Positions 9,470 to 18,224 of a stretch of 64,000 bases of DNA are shown here, piece after piece. Each line of letters starts with the position of its first letter. Position 1 is the stretch's first letter. This DNA is from Bacillus methanolicus (lineage in GTDB: Bacteria; Bacillota; Bacilli; Bacillales; Cytobacillaceae), in NCBI RefSeq assembly GCF_008764295.1, contig NZ_VTQX01000008.1, positions 62,001-126,000 of the forward strand, in the 5' to 3' direction. The translations under genes and the position numbers were made by a program. A model generated the notes under the pieces. It did no database searches. It was not told the origin of the DNA and was given only the letters and a program-made list of their open reading frames with translations.

Positions 9470-9483
9470 CAGATAACGAATCA

Positions 9484-10038
9484 TTATTGAGCTTCAATTA
9501 AACCGTAACGGCCATCCTTACGCTTGTACACTACATTCGTAAGGTTTGTTTCCGCGTTGGTAAAAACGTAGAAATTATGACCTAGCATATTCATTTGCAG
9601 AATAGCCTCTTCGCTATCCATCGGTTTTAAATCAAAGCTTTTTTGGCGAACAACTTCTAATTCTTCTTGCTCTTCTTCAGTCACAGGTGCATCCGGCTCT
9701 TCAAAGCTTGCAAACAGTGTATTAACACCGCCTTTTTCACGGAACTTGCGGTTTACTTTTGTTTTATGTTTGCGAATTTGGCGTTCTAATTTATCTGTGA
9801 TTAAATCAATCGCTGCATACATATCATCATGAATTTCCTCTGCACGTAACACAAGGCTCTGCATCGGAATCGTTACTTCTACTTTAGATCTCTTGTCATT
9901 GTAGGTCTTTAAATTAACATGGACATTTGCTTCAGGAGTTTCAGTAAAATATCTTTCGAGTTTAGCAATTTTCTTTTCAACATACTCTCTAATTGCTGGA
10001 GTTACCTCAATGTTTTCTCCTCGTACGTTAAAATTCAT
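9484..10038 (-). CDS. hpf: Ribosome hibernation promoting factor, long form
   Basis: This 184-residue long HPF (YvyD) has an N-terminal ribosome-binding domain (MNFNVRGENIEVTPAIREYV, with the basic RQIRKHKTKVNRKFREK helix near residue 95). After a short acidic linker comes the C-terminal dimerisation domain (KSFDLKPMDSEEAILQMNML ... FTNAETNLTNVVYKRKDG). The protein dimerises 70S ribosomes into inactive 100S particles in stationary phase. AAGGAGGAG precedes the ATG. Its place upstream of secA and downstream of the fliD operon matches B. subtilis. The promoter region carries overlapping stress-type signals. Confidence 0.96.
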   Translation of the reverse strand: MNFNVRGENIEVTPAIREYVEKKIAKLERYFTETPEANVHVNLKTYNDKRSKVEVTIPMQSLVLRAEEIHDDMYAAIDLITDKLERQIRKHKTKVNRKFREKGGVNTLFASFEEPDAPVTEEEQEELEVVRQKSFDLKPMDSEEAILQMNMLGHNFYVFTNAETNLTNVVYKRKDGRYGLIEAQ

Positions 10039-10167
10039 AAGTGAACTCCTCCTTTTTGATTATCCTTCACCTATCAATCCTTTTGCAGCCCGGTTACCGT
10101 CACGGCTCAGACAACAAAAGATGTGATATATAGCCCTTTAAAAAGACTATATATTATATTTCTATTT

Positions 10168-10192
10168 TAACCCAAGAAACTCCTGCTAAAAC
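10168..10192 (-). promoter_or_regulatory. SigB-type (and overlapping SigH-like) promoter of hpf
   Basis: On the minus strand, GTTTTA (10187-10192), 13 bases, GGGTTA (10168-10173) is close to the SigB consensus GTTTAA-N13-15-GGGTAT. Overlapping it, AGGAGTTT followed 14 bases later by GAAAT resembles a SigH promoter. B. subtilis yvyD is known to be driven by both sigma factors. Further into the leader, ATATAGTC pairs with GGCTATAT to give a possible 5'-UTR hairpin. Confidence 0.6.
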
Positions 10193-10438
10193 AGTGAAAA
10201 AGGTTTAAAAAGTTTGTCGAAATTGTGAAGGAAGAAATGCATGCCCTATTTCTTGCTTTGTCTATGACCGCAAAGATACTCCGTGAAATAAAGAACTGCA
10301 ACTCACCTTCAAGAACAAAAATGAGAAAACCTAAAACACAACCGAATTGATTTCGATCTCGTTAAATTGCATCAGTTTGAACAAATTGCGAGTTTTGTGT
10401 ATATTTCCATTCGGACTTTTTACCGACTTTTTTGTTTT

Positions 10439-10805
10439 TTGCATGCTCTGTTTCCGAATAGAGGGGATATACGGACAATCAACCGGAGCACCTTGCGCTT
10501 TCTGTCCGAATAGCAGGGTCATTCGGACATTCAACCGGAGCTGCTTGCACTTTCTGTCCGAATAGAGGGGTCATTCGGACATTCAACCGGAGCACCTTGC
10601 GCTTTCTGTCCGAATAGAGGGGTCATTCGGACATTCAACCGGAGCTGCTTGCACTTTCTGTCCGAATAGAGGGGTCATTCGGACATTCAACCGGAGCTGC
10701 TTGCGTTTACTGTCCGAATAGCAGGGTCATTCGGACATTCAACCGGAGCACCTTGCACTTTCTGTCCGAATAGCAGGGTCATTCGGACATTCAACCAAAG
10801 CTGCT
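10439..10805. repeat. Seven-copy 52-bp tandem array, each unit with a hairpin
   Basis: The word GAATAG recurs at 10456, 10508, 10560, 10612, 10664, 10716 and 10768, an exact 52-base period. Each full unit contains TGTCCGAAT, a nine-base loop (AGAGGGGTC or a variant), ATTCGGACA, which is a perfect 9-bp inverted repeat. A filler follows (TCAACCGGAGC, then CTTGC and CTTTC). The first copy is diverged and the last decays. As 52 is not a multiple of three, it is not coding. It lies between the hpf promoter region and an IS200-type element. Confidence 0.9.
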
Positions 10806-10879
10806 TACGTCTTAAAAGGTCCAGTTCTTTCGATATAGGAAAACAATGGTGCTAGCACCTCCGCTTGACTTATCGTAGT

Positions 10880-11640
10880 TCGTTAGAGAAGAACGGAAAT
10901 CAAAACCACCAGTGTAAACTGGTGGTTTGCTCTGCGGCTGAAAGCCTCTCTTACCGGCCTTGGCATTAAAGGCCCACTGAAATGGTCTCCCTTTTGCACC
11001 ACATTCACTCACCAATTCTAAAGAATCTCGTTATTTCTTTTTATTTTTTCTCCTGTGAACGGATCAAACTCTTCGAACAATGTTAACTGGTCTGCCCGGT
11101 AGTCTTCTACTAGCTGATTTCGATTGTATTCTTGTATTTGCTTTTTGTTTCGACCTACTGTATCTACATAGAACCCACAGCACCAAAATTTTCGATTTCC
11201 ATATCGATACTTTAAATTGGCATGTTTATCGAAAATCATGAGACTGCTCTTTCCTTTCAAGTAACCCATGAACTGAGACACACTTAATTTTGGTGGGATA
11301 CTCACTAACATATGAATGTGGTCGGAACAAGCATTTGCTTCATGAATGACAACACCCTTTCGTTCACACAAATCCCGGATAATTTTTCCAATACTCTTTT
11401 TGTATTTTCCATAGATAATTTGTCTTCTGTACTTTGGTGCAAAGACAATGTGATACTTACAATTCCATTTTGTATGTGCTAAACTGTTAACATCAGACGA
11501 CACAAAGGTCCCTCCTAGCTAGATAAATTTGGTTGGCGAACCAAAATTTATTTTTGCACTAAGAGGGGCTTTTTTAATACACCGCTGAAAGCTACCCGGA
11601 ACCATACGCCTAGCGTATGGTTTTCTTTCTATAAATTAAA
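10880..11640 (-). mobile_element. IS200-type insertion sequence (tnpA only)
   Basis: The element is a single TnpA gene flanked by end hairpins rather than terminal inverted repeats. The right-end hairpin is AAACCACCAGT/ACTGGTGGTTT (10903-10913 and 10918-10928). The left-end hairpin is AACCATACGC/GCGTATGGTT (11600-11609 and 11613-11622). A third stem-loop near AACCAAATTT (about 11525-11552) lies just upstream of the tnpA ribosome site and could limit its translation, as in other IS200 elements. There is no tnpB. Exact ends were not resolved; the coordinates are approximate. Confidence 0.75.
11018..11503 (-). CDS. tnpA: IS200/IS605-family transposase TnpA (HUH Y1)
   Basis: This 161-residue protein is a single-strand transposase of the HUH-Y1 type. 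It has NSLAHTKWNCKYHIVFAPKY at the N-terminus, the metal-binding HUH motif in CSDHIHMLVSIPP, and a C-terminal helix with the candidate catalytic Tyr in KKQIQEYNRNQ. The reading frame is intact. The start is a GTG at 11501-11503, chosen because GGAGGG lies six bases upstream. A short extra C-terminal tail (FEEFDPFTGEKIKRN) is typical of the Bacillus branch of the family. Confidence 0.92.
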   Translation of the reverse strand: MSSDVNSLAHTKWNCKYHIVFAPKYRRQIIYGKYKKSIGKIIRDLCERKGVVIHEANACSDHIHMLVSIPPKLSVSQFMGYLKGKSSLMIFDKHANLKYRYGNRKFWCCGFYVDTVGRNKKQIQEYNRNQLVEDYRADQLTLFEEFDPFTGEKIKRNNEIL

Positions 11641-11662
11641 AAACGACCCTTTGCAGGGCCGA
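11637..11662 (-). terminator. Terminator of the flaG-fliD-fliS-fliT-yjfB operon
   Basis: On the minus strand, CGGCCCT pairs with AGGGTCG (one G-T pair) around a short loop, followed by six T. It begins seven bases past the yjfB-like stop and ends the whole filament-cap operon just before the insertion sequence. Confidence 0.8.
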
Positions 11663-11669
11663 TTTATGT

Positions 11670-11873
11670 TTAACCTTTTATATCAATATTTCCACCAAGA
11701 TGGGGCTGAGCAGCATGTTGTAATGCTTGTACATCAACACTGCCCATCATTTGATGAATAAAATCCGTTGCATTTCCTTCTGCCATATCCATCGTCTTTT
11801 TCAAAAGGGCGATCGATGCTTGTTGACTTGTCTGCCCTTGGCTTAAAGCCATTGATAATCGTGCGACGTCCAT
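11670..11873 (-). CDS. YjfB-family putative motility protein
   Basis: This 67-residue protein resembles the YjfB family: MDVARLSMALSQGQTSQQAS, a middle helix with KKTMDMAEGNATDF, and a C-terminal tail ending HLGGNIDIKG. The family is small, cytoplasmic and linked to SigD-dependent motility genes; its molecular role is not established. GGAGG lies seven bases before the ATG. It follows fliT by 38 bases with a terminator behind it, so it is the last gene of this flagellar operon. Confidence 0.75.
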   Translation of the reverse strand: MDVARLSMALSQGQTSQQASIALLKKTMDMAEGNATDFIHQMMGSVDVQALQHAAQPHLGGNIDIKG

Positions 11874-11911
11874 TTGGAACCTCCGATTTCACCATGCTTC
11901 TACGGTGAATG

Positions 11912-12259
11912 TTATTTTTTCTTATCAAGAAACATGCCATCTACAGACAAATTTTCATATAGATTAGCATACTGTTCATTTTTTTGTTTCTTTAATTGAA
12001 GTGTTTTTATATCCTGCTTTATCATGTTCTTTCTTTGTTCCATTAAAGCCTGGATTTCCTGTTCTTGACGCGCCAACTCCAGCTTTGTTTCCTCATTCAG
12101 ATGTGAAAGATCGGACAGTTCATTTAAGAAATTTTGCCTTTTCTCAAGTAATTCATCCATTTTCTCAATCTGCTCTTCCCGCTGTTCAATTAAAAACTCA
12201 CCTTCAAGCAAAGTCTTTAATTCCTTTGAGACAGTCATGAATTGGTCAAGTTCTCTCAT
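11912..12259 (-). CDS. fliT: Flagellar export chaperone FliT-like protein
   Basis: This 115-residue, highly charged helical protein has heptad-like coiled-coil character (EREEQIEKMDELLEKRQ-like segments). Low sequence conservation is normal for FliT. The call rests on its position directly after fliS, with start and stop overlapping (TAATG). FliT binds FliD and guides it to the export gate. No other motif was recognised. Confidence 0.75.
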   Translation of the reverse strand: MRELDQFMTVSKELKTLLEGEFLIEQREEQIEKMDELLEKRQNFLNELSDLSHLNEETKLELARQEQEIQALMEQRKNMIKQDIKTLQLKKQKNEQYANLYENLSVDGMFLDKKK

Positions 12260-12657
12260 TACGCTTTGCCACTTTCAGCATATTGTTTTCTTGTTGATTG
12301 AATAACTTCCTTCCACATATCACGGAACTCCATTACAAAGCCCTCAACTTCTTCAAGGATTTGTGCATCATTCTTTAAATTAGCCTCAACAAGTCTCCTA
12401 TGCAAATAATCATACATTTGCAATAGATTATGGGACACTTCAACATCCATATTAAGTGTTACCATTAGCTCTTGCACGATGTTTTGAGCTTTAAGCAAAT
12501 TTTCGTTCCGCTGTTCAACTTGATTGTCTTCGATCGCCTTTTTTGCCAGTTTAATAAACTTTAAACAGCCGTTATATAGAAGCAATGTTAATTCTCCAGG
12601 TGATGCCGTATTAACTGAATTTTGTTTATACGCTTGATGCGGTTGATTCATTGCCAT
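12259..12657 (-). CDS. fliS: Flagellin export chaperone FliS
   Basis: This 132-residue four-helix protein has the family signature QNSVNTASPGELTLLLYNGC near the N-terminus, then LKFIKLAKKAIEDNQVEQRN and YDYLHRRLVEANLKND. FliS binds the C-terminal helix of flagellin to keep it unfolded for export and also interacts with FliW in Bacillus. The gene lies 22 bases after fliD and overlaps fliT. A second FliS paralogue is encoded at 50367-50795 beside the other flagellin. Confidence 0.93.
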   Translation of the reverse strand: MAMNQPHQAYKQNSVNTASPGELTLLLYNGCLKFIKLAKKAIEDNQVEQRNENLLKAQNIVQELMVTLNMDVEVSHNLLQMYDYLHRRLVEANLKNDAQILEEVEGFVMEFRDMWKEVIQSTRKQYAESGKA

Positions 12658-12679
12658 TTCTTTATCACCTTCTATAAAC

Positions 12680-14518
12680 TTATTGTTGTTGTGCTCCCAT
12701 GCCTAAATAAGAAAGTAACATATTCGATTGATTATTTAGGTTTTGCATCGCCTTTTCCATCGCATTAAATTGGCTCCAGTAGCGATTCTCCACCATTTTC
12801 AAGCGGTCTTCAAGTCGGGAAATATCATCCTTTACTCTTCCTAACTGTTTACCTAATGTATAATTATCTTCAGTTTTAAAAACATTCCCTGCACGCTCTT
12901 CAATCTTTTTCACGGTGCTTGAAAGCGTATCACGCACACGTCTTGCTAAACCTTGCTCCTCATATGTTGGACCGTCTGCCATAAACAATTGGAAAATAGC
13001 CTCCGGATTTTCCTCAATAGCCGCTTTCAGCTTATCTTCATTTATTTCAAGCTTACCACGATCCATATAATTTTTCGTTGTCGTAATACCAATCTCTGCT
13101 AATTGGTTGAATTTCGGATCCGTTAATGTAACCTCGTTAGACTTCACTTCAGAGTACAAATTATTGCGCAGCGTTGTCATCGCACTGTCTAAAATTTGAT
13201 CTCTGCGCAGCAAGCCGCTTTTTGCCTTTTCTTCCCACTGCTCAATCTCTTTTTCAGACATCGCTAATTTTTGCTCTTGTGTAAGAGGTGTAAAAGAAGA
13301 ATACTTTTCTTCAGTCAACTTCCCATTTACTTTATCAAGTAACTCATTGTACTTATTGACAAAGTCTTTTATCGTGGTCATGATTGCATCAGTGTCCGTG
13401 CCGACTGTTACGGAAGTCGATTCGCCTGCTACCGAATTATTGTGCAGCGTAAATGTGACACCGCTCATCGTAAATGTATTGGAAGCACGTTCAGTTTCCA
13501 AACCATTAATCGTAAATTTAGCATTTGAACCAGCTTGTTCCTCAGTTAACTTCAATGCTTGTGTAAAAAAGTCTGCTGAAGCCCCTGTAAAATTAATCGA
13601 CTTACCTTCACTATTTATTAAATTCCCTGTATCTTTCCTTTGAACAACCATTTGATCTGTATGGCTATCATAAAACATGTTAACGCCTACGTTAGAACTA
13701 TTGATTTGACTTAGCATGCTATCTAAAGTTACATTTCCAGCGATCTTGAAATCACTATCTCTTTTGTTGGTAGAGCCGTCTTCTTTGTACGTTTCAATAT
13801 TAAATTCTAAGTAGTTATGATTGTAACTAACAGAAAAACTGCTATCGCCTTCTAGCTTGGTTCCGAAGGACATTTTTCCAGTATTTTCATCAATGTAGAC
13901 CGTGTTCGCATCCTTCGTTTCCGGAATACTTCCCACTACTACGTCAAACTCCTGCACTTCTCCATCTGCATTCTTAACTTCTAATTTCCCATTAGCATTA
14001 AGATTTAATGTTTCAGAGACAGCACCCTTTGTAAGCTGAAAATCTGTTGCACCTTTTTCAGGTACTTTAAAATTACTTGTGATTTCTTCCTGCTTCCAAG
14101 TAAACCCTTCTAGCTTATCTCTTTGCGACCATAAGCTTTTAGTAGAATCAATTTTTCCATCTTTACTTACAGCTGCCGTACTTTGCATTCTGGCTGCCGT
14201 TGCGATCGTCACATTTTCGAGCTTGTACGAAATCGTCCCAGCATTAGGAGCTGCCTTTGCAGTAACAACATCTGAATTGGAACTAACCGCTGACCTTGTT
14301 AGCATATTCGCTTGCCTGTAAATTCCATCAAAGATAAAATTGCTAAAATCGTCTAACAATTTATTCATCTCACGATAGCTATCACGCTGCCATTCAATGA
14401 CTTGCCTTTTTTGATTTAATTTATCAAGTGGTATTCTTTGAGCCTGCATGAGTGAATCAACGATGGATTGAGTATCCATTCCACTAGCAATCCCTGAAAA
14501 TCTAATAGTACTTACCAT
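12680..14518 (-). CDS. fliD: Flagellar filament cap protein FliD
   Basis: This 612-residue hook-associated protein 2 has the conserved N-terminal segment MVSTIRFSGIASGMDTQSIV then DSLMQAQRIPLDKLNQKRQ. Its C-terminal coiled coil (GRVKDDISRLEDRLKMVENR) ends LLSYLGMGAQQQ. The central half is variable, as in other FliD proteins. The cap sits at the filament tip and folds incoming flagellin. AGGAGG lies upstream of the ATG. It is the second gene of the flaG-fliD-fliS-fliT-yjfB unit. Confidence 0.95.
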   Translation of the reverse strand: MVSTIRFSGIASGMDTQSIVDSLMQAQRIPLDKLNQKRQVIEWQRDSYREMNKLLDDFSNFIFDGIYRQANMLTRSAVSSNSDVVTAKAAPNAGTISYKLENVTIATAARMQSTAAVSKDGKIDSTKSLWSQRDKLEGFTWKQEEITSNFKVPEKGATDFQLTKGAVSETLNLNANGKLEVKNADGEVQEFDVVVGSIPETKDANTVYIDENTGKMSFGTKLEGDSSFSVSYNHNYLEFNIETYKEDGSTNKRDSDFKIAGNVTLDSMLSQINSSNVGVNMFYDSHTDQMVVQRKDTGNLINSEGKSINFTGASADFFTQALKLTEEQAGSNAKFTINGLETERASNTFTMSGVTFTLHNNSVAGESTSVTVGTDTDAIMTTIKDFVNKYNELLDKVNGKLTEEKYSSFTPLTQEQKLAMSEKEIEQWEEKAKSGLLRRDQILDSAMTTLRNNLYSEVKSNEVTLTDPKFNQLAEIGITTTKNYMDRGKLEINEDKLKAAIEENPEAIFQLFMADGPTYEEQGLARRVRDTLSSTVKKIEERAGNVFKTEDNYTLGKQLGRVKDDISRLEDRLKMVENRYWSQFNAMEKAMQNLNNQSNMLLSYLGMGAQQQ

Positions 14519-14534
14519 GATCTTGTCCTCCTAT

Positions 14535-14921
14535 TTACAGCTTTTTGTCTATAAACAGACCTAGATATTCTGTCATTTTCGCATACATATCCAATATTTC
14601 TTTATCCGGGATTTCTCGCACTACTTCCTTCGTCTCTTTATCAATGACTTCTACATAATAACGATCGAGATCCTCATGCAGTTTAAAGACGACCGAAGTG
14701 AATTTCGGTTGCAAAAATTCATTCATCCCTTTTACGATATGTTCTACCTCTTCTTTTGAAAGCTTGCCATTATGTTCTTCTTTTACTTTATCCTGATGTC
14801 TGTCGTGATGTTGTTCTGATTGTCTTACTCGCCCTGTACGGTTAATTGGTGTCTCCTTTAAACCAGTAGAAGCTGTAAGAGAAGATGAATTGGCAGTAAG
14901 GGAAACTCCTCCAATATTCAT
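14535..14921 (-). CDS. flaG: FlaG family flagellar protein
   Basis: This 128-residue protein has a poorly conserved N-terminal half and a typical FlaG C-terminal domain: VVFKLHEDLDRYYVEVIDKE, then VREIPDKEILDMYAKMTEYL. FlaG proteins influence filament length; the mechanism is unclear. It is the first gene after a SigD-type promoter. The 25-kb glycan island begins directly behind that promoter. Confidence 0.88.
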   Translation of the reverse strand: MNIGGVSLTANSSSLTASTGLKETPINRTGRVRQSEQHHDRHQDKVKEEHNGKLSKEEVEHIVKGMNEFLQPKFTSVVFKLHEDLDRYYVEVIDKETKEVVREIPDKEILDMYAKMTEYLGLFIDKKL

Positions 14922-14953
14922 AAGAACAACTCCTCATTTTTATCCTAATTATT

Positions 14954-14980
14954 ATATCGGACACAATGAGTTATTGTTAA
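14954..14980 (-). promoter_or_regulatory. SigD-type promoter for flaG-fliDST
   Basis: On the minus strand, TTAA (14977-14980), 15 bases, TCCGATAT (14954-14961), close to TAAA-N15-GCCGATAT. It is about 35 bases upstream of flaG. It separates the filament-cap operon from the pse genes upstream, although read-through from them is possible. Confidence 0.72.
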
Positions 14981-15007
14981 ACCTCTTTTGTTTATTTTAG
15001 GAATCAT

Positions 15008-16192
15008 TTAATCTAATAAATAGTAGCTTAGGACCTTCGACACCCCTTTTATAACTGATTGCACATCTTCATCAGACATTTTCGGAAAGAGAGGAATCGT
15101 TATGGCAGATTCGTACCATTCTTCCGCAATCGGACAAAGACCTTTTTCATACCCTAACCCCTGATAATATGGATGGTGATAAACGGGCAGATAGTGGACA
15201 TGTACACCGATATTTTCTGCCCGAAGAGCTTCAAAAATAGCTCTTCGTCCAGCCTTAAACTTCGATAAATCCAACTGGAGCATGTATAAATGCCAGCTTG
15301 AATCCGTTGACTGCAACTGATAGGGAATTTGCACACCGTCAAGTTTAGAAAATTCTTTGTTGTAATTAGCAACGATCATTCTTCGTCTCTCGATAAAAGA
15401 ATCGAGTTTCTTCATTTGCGAAACACCTAGAGCTGCCTGTAAATCGGTCAAACGATAATTGTAGCCTAACTCAATCATCTCATAATACCAAGGACCTTCA
15501 TCCTTAGATAAATGATGGTTGGTAATCCCATGCGAACGGAAACGTTTTAATTTTTCTGCATACTCCTGCGAATTCGTGACAATCATTCCTCCTTCGGCAG
15601 TTGTCACGTGTTTGACTGGATGAAAGCTAAACATCGTCATATCTGCGAGCTTTCCTATCTTTTGACCTTTATAACTTGCACCTAATGAATGGGCCGCATC
15701 CTCAATGACAACTAGCTTATGTTCTGCTGCTATTTCTCTAATAGCGTCCATATCCGCAGGTTGTCCCGTAAAATCAACAGCAATAATCGCTTTTGTACTC
15801 TCGGTAATGGCCCTACTGATTTTTTGGGGATCAATATTGTACGTGCGTTCATCGATATCAACAAATACCGGTCTTCCCCCACAATAAAGAACACAATTAC
15901 TGCTGGCTGCAAAGGTAATAGGGGAAGTAATCACCTCGTCACCCTTCCCAATTCCGGCTGCAAAACAAGCTCCGTGCAAAGCTGCTGTCCCATTAGAAAA
16001 GGCAACTGCATACTTTGCGCCGACATATTCGGCAACAGTGCGTTCAAATTGTTCGATTGCAGGCCCCTGCGTAATAAACGCTCCCTTCAATGTATCGACA
16101 ACGATTTGAACATCCTCTTCATCAATCCACTGCTGGCCATAGGATAAATAGTTAGCTCTCACTGGTTGACCACCAAATATAGCAAGTGTCAT
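15008..16192 (-). CDS. pseC: Pseudaminic-acid pathway aminotransferase PseC
   Basis: This 394-residue PLP enzyme is of the DegT/DnrJ/EryC1/StrS fold type. Features include FSNGTAALHGACFAAGIGKG, ITFAASSNCVLYCGG, IEDAAHSLGASYKG and the PLP-lysine region FSFHPVKHVTTAEGGMI. Several of these match PseC closely. PseC makes the 4-amino sugar UDP-4-amino-4,6-dideoxy-N-acetyl-L-altrosamine, the second step to pseudaminic acid. The ATG at 16190-16192 is chosen (GGAGGAG upstream). It is the last gene of the island and lies 26 bases after the SDR gene. Confidence 0.9.
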   Translation of the reverse strand: MTLAIFGGQPVRANYLSYGQQWIDEEDVQIVVDTLKGAFITQGPAIEQFERTVAEYVGAKYAVAFSNGTAALHGACFAAGIGKGDEVITSPITFAASSNCVLYCGGRPVFVDIDERTYNIDPQKISRAITESTKAIIAVDFTGQPADMDAIREIAAEHKLVVIEDAAHSLGASYKGQKIGKLADMTMFSFHPVKHVTTAEGGMIVTNSQEYAEKLKRFRSHGITNHHLSKDEGPWYYEMIELGYNYRLTDLQAALGVSQMKKLDSFIERRRMIVANYNKEFSKLDGVQIPYQLQSTDSSWHLYMLQLDLSKFKAGRRAIFEALRAENIGVHVHYLPVYHHPYYQGLGYEKGLCPIAEEWYESAITIPLFPKMSDEDVQSVIKGVSKVLSYYLLD

Positions 16193-16218
16193 AATGTCTC
16201 CTCCAAAAAAAGTCACCC

Positions 16219-17160
16219 TTAAATAAGGTGACTCGTTTTAATCCAATCTTCAGTTCTGCGCAATCCCTCTTCGAGACTTACTTTTGGCCGCCATCCTAAA
16301 AGTTTGTTTGCTTTATCATAGTTACACAGTAGCTTTTGAATTTCACTTTGAGGATGGATATGCTCCACATGTTCAATTCTTGCTGAGTCTTCAACAATTA
16401 ATTTCGCTAAATCATTGACTGAAATATCTCTACCAAGGCCTGCATTGACGATTTCTCCATCAACCTGCTCTGAATAACCTGCTTGGACAACAAAATCAGC
16501 ACAGTCATCTACAAAAAGAAGATCTCTTGTTTGCGTACCTTCGCCATAAATGCTTAACTTCTCACCAGCAAGCTTCTTCTTAATAAAAATGGCGACTACA
16601 CCACCTTCGCCTCCTGTTTTTTGGAAGGGACCATATGTGTTAAAAGGTCGTATCACCACAGTCGGCAAGCCGTAAGCATGATAATAGGACAATACCATAT
16701 TCTCGGCAGCAATCTTCGAACCAGCATAAGGTGAAGCTGGTTTAATAGGATGCTTTTCCGTAATTCCTGTCTCATCAAAACAACGATCATAAACCATGCA
16801 TGTACTCATGAACACGACCTTGACGTTATACTCTCGGCATTGTTCCAGTATGTAAAAAGTTCCAACCGTATCATTATTAAAAGTTGTACGAGGGTCATCG
16901 ATTGAATCTTGGACATTAATGGACGCACCAAGATGATAGCAAATATCAAAAGAGTTCTTGGAAAATATCTCTTTCAGCAACGGTTCATCTTTAATATCCC
17001 CAATGATGAATTGTTCAAGTTCCTGTTTAAATTCTGCGATATTCTCTTCACGCCCATTCGACAAATCATCTAAAATCCAAACTTTATGCCCATCTGAGAG
17101 TAGTTTTTTCGCAACGGCACGGCCGATAAATCCAGCTCCACCAGTAAGTAACACGTTCAT
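16219..17160 (-). CDS. NAD-dependent epimerase/dehydratase of the Pse cluster
   Basis: This 313-residue extended SDR has the dinucleotide motif TGGAGFIG at the N-terminus and the catalytic YxxxK in SPYAGSKIAAENM. NTYGP and a typical C-terminal LGWRPKVSLEEGL follow. It lies between pseI and pseC. In B. thuringiensis the PseB step is split between two SDR enzymes (Pen and Pal), so this could be one of a pair with the protein at 39208-40227. It could equally be a LegB-like dehydratase or a 4-epimerase. The exact reaction cannot be settled by reading. Confidence 0.8.
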   Translation of the reverse strand: MNVLLTGGAGFIGRAVAKKLLSDGHKVWILDDLSNGREENIAEFKQELEQFIIGDIKDEPLLKEIFSKNSFDICYHLGASINVQDSIDDPRTTFNNDTVGTFYILEQCREYNVKVVFMSTCMVYDRCFDETGITEKHPIKPASPYAGSKIAAENMVLSYYHAYGLPTVVIRPFNTYGPFQKTGGEGGVVAIFIKKKLAGEKLSIYGEGTQTRDLLFVDDCADFVVQAGYSEQVDGEIVNAGLGRDISVNDLAKLIVEDSARIEHVEHIHPQSEIQKLLCNYDKANKLLGWRPKVSLEEGLRRTEDWIKTSHLI

Positions 17161-17177
17161 TTTAGTCCCACCTTACT

Positions 17178-18224
17178 TTATACAATGTCCCACGATAATG
17201 GGGTTCCTTTTTTCACATCTACTTTCGCCTGTTTTCCTAATACATTTTTGTAATGCTTGGGAGGCAGACCAAATCCTGGTCGGATAGCACGAATATTGTC
17301 CTTCGTCAACATTTCACCTGCTTTTATATCGTTGACAACATATAATGAACGGCGATCTTTTAACGAACGTTCCTCCGCCTTTGTCGGCCCATAGCTAATT
17401 TGACCAAGACTTTGCCATGCTTTTTCAGTCTCTTCTACGAGTGCTTGCATTTCCTCTGGCTCCATAGAGAACGCAGCATCTGTTCCACCTTCAGCTCGAG
17501 AAGTCGTGAAATGTTTTTCGATCACAGTTGCACCTAAAACAACGCTCGCAACGCCAACTCCTATTCCCATCGTATGGTCGGATAAACCAACCTCACATTG
17601 GAATAACTCTTTCATGTGAGGAAGAGTTAACAAATTCGAATTCTCAGGAGAAGCCGGATAAGTACTCGTACATTTTAAAAGAATAATATCTTTGCATCCT
17701 GCAGTGCGGGCAGCACGAATAGATTCATCGAGCTCGGCTACTGTTGCCATTCCTGTAGAGATGATGAGTGGCTTTCCAGTAGAAGCTGCCTTTTCAATAA
17801 GAGGGATATCCGTATTTTCAAAGGATGCAATTTTATAACATGGTACATTAAGCTCTTCAAGAAAATCCACTGCTGTCTCATCAAAGGGAGAACTAAAAGC
17901 AATAAGTCCTAGCTCCTGACATCTTCGAAAGATCGGTTCATGCCACTCCCATGGGGTATAGGCTTCTTTATATAGGTCATAGTAAGACGTTCCCTTCCAT
18001 AAACTTTCCGGGTTATCTATATAAAATTCTCCCTCTTTTATATCTAAAGTCATAGTATCTGCTGTATATGTCTGCAATTTCAATGCATCAACCCCAGCCT
18101 TAGCTGCTGCTTCTACAATTTGCAACGCCTTTTCTAAAGACTGGTTATGGTTCCCTGACATTTCTGCTATAATAAAAGGCTTATGTGCAGAACCTACGAG
18201 ACGCCCTCCAATATTAATCGCCAT
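17178..18224 (-). CDS. pseI: Pseudaminic acid synthase PseI
   Basis: This 348-residue NeuB-family enzyme condenses the 2,4-diacetamido sugar with phosphoenolpyruvate. It has a TIM-barrel domain (IIAEMSGNHNQSLEKALQIV, ADTMTLDI, SLWKGTSYYDLYKEAYTPWE, the last typical of PseI rather than NeuB). A C-terminal antifreeze-like SAF domain contains SLYVVNDIKAGEMLTKDNIR. The start is the ATG at 18222-18224 behind GGAGG. It overlaps the 3' end of pseG by 11 bases, so the two are coupled. Confidence 0.93.
   Translation of the reverse strand: MAINIGGRLVGSAHKPFIIAEMSGNHNQSLEKALQIVEAAAKAGVDALKLQTYTADTMTLDIKEGEFYIDNPESLWKGTSYYDLYKEAYTPWEWHEPIFRRCQELGLIAFSSPFDETAVDFLEELNVPCYKIASFENTDIPLIEKAASTGKPLIISTGMATVAELDESIRAARTAGCKDIILLKCTSTYPASPENSNLLTLPHMKELFQCEVGLSDHTMGIGVGVASVVLGATVIEKHFTTSRAEGGTDAAFSMEPEEMQALVEETEKAWQSLGQISYGPTKAEERSLKDRRSLYVVNDIKAGEMLTKDNIRAIRPGFGLPPKHYKNVLGKQAKVDVKKGTPLSWDIV

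Noticed and set aside
9177-9476. 99-codon plus-strand frame between ggt and hpf
   Set aside because: No ribosome site; its end lies inside the hpf terminator; the product is unrecognisable.
10439-10805. CRISPR array
   Set aside because: Whole 52-bp units repeat with no unique spacers, and there are no cas genes in the window.
15719-16147. 142-codon plus-strand frame opposite pseC
   Set aside because: Antisense to a clearly conserved aminotransferase.
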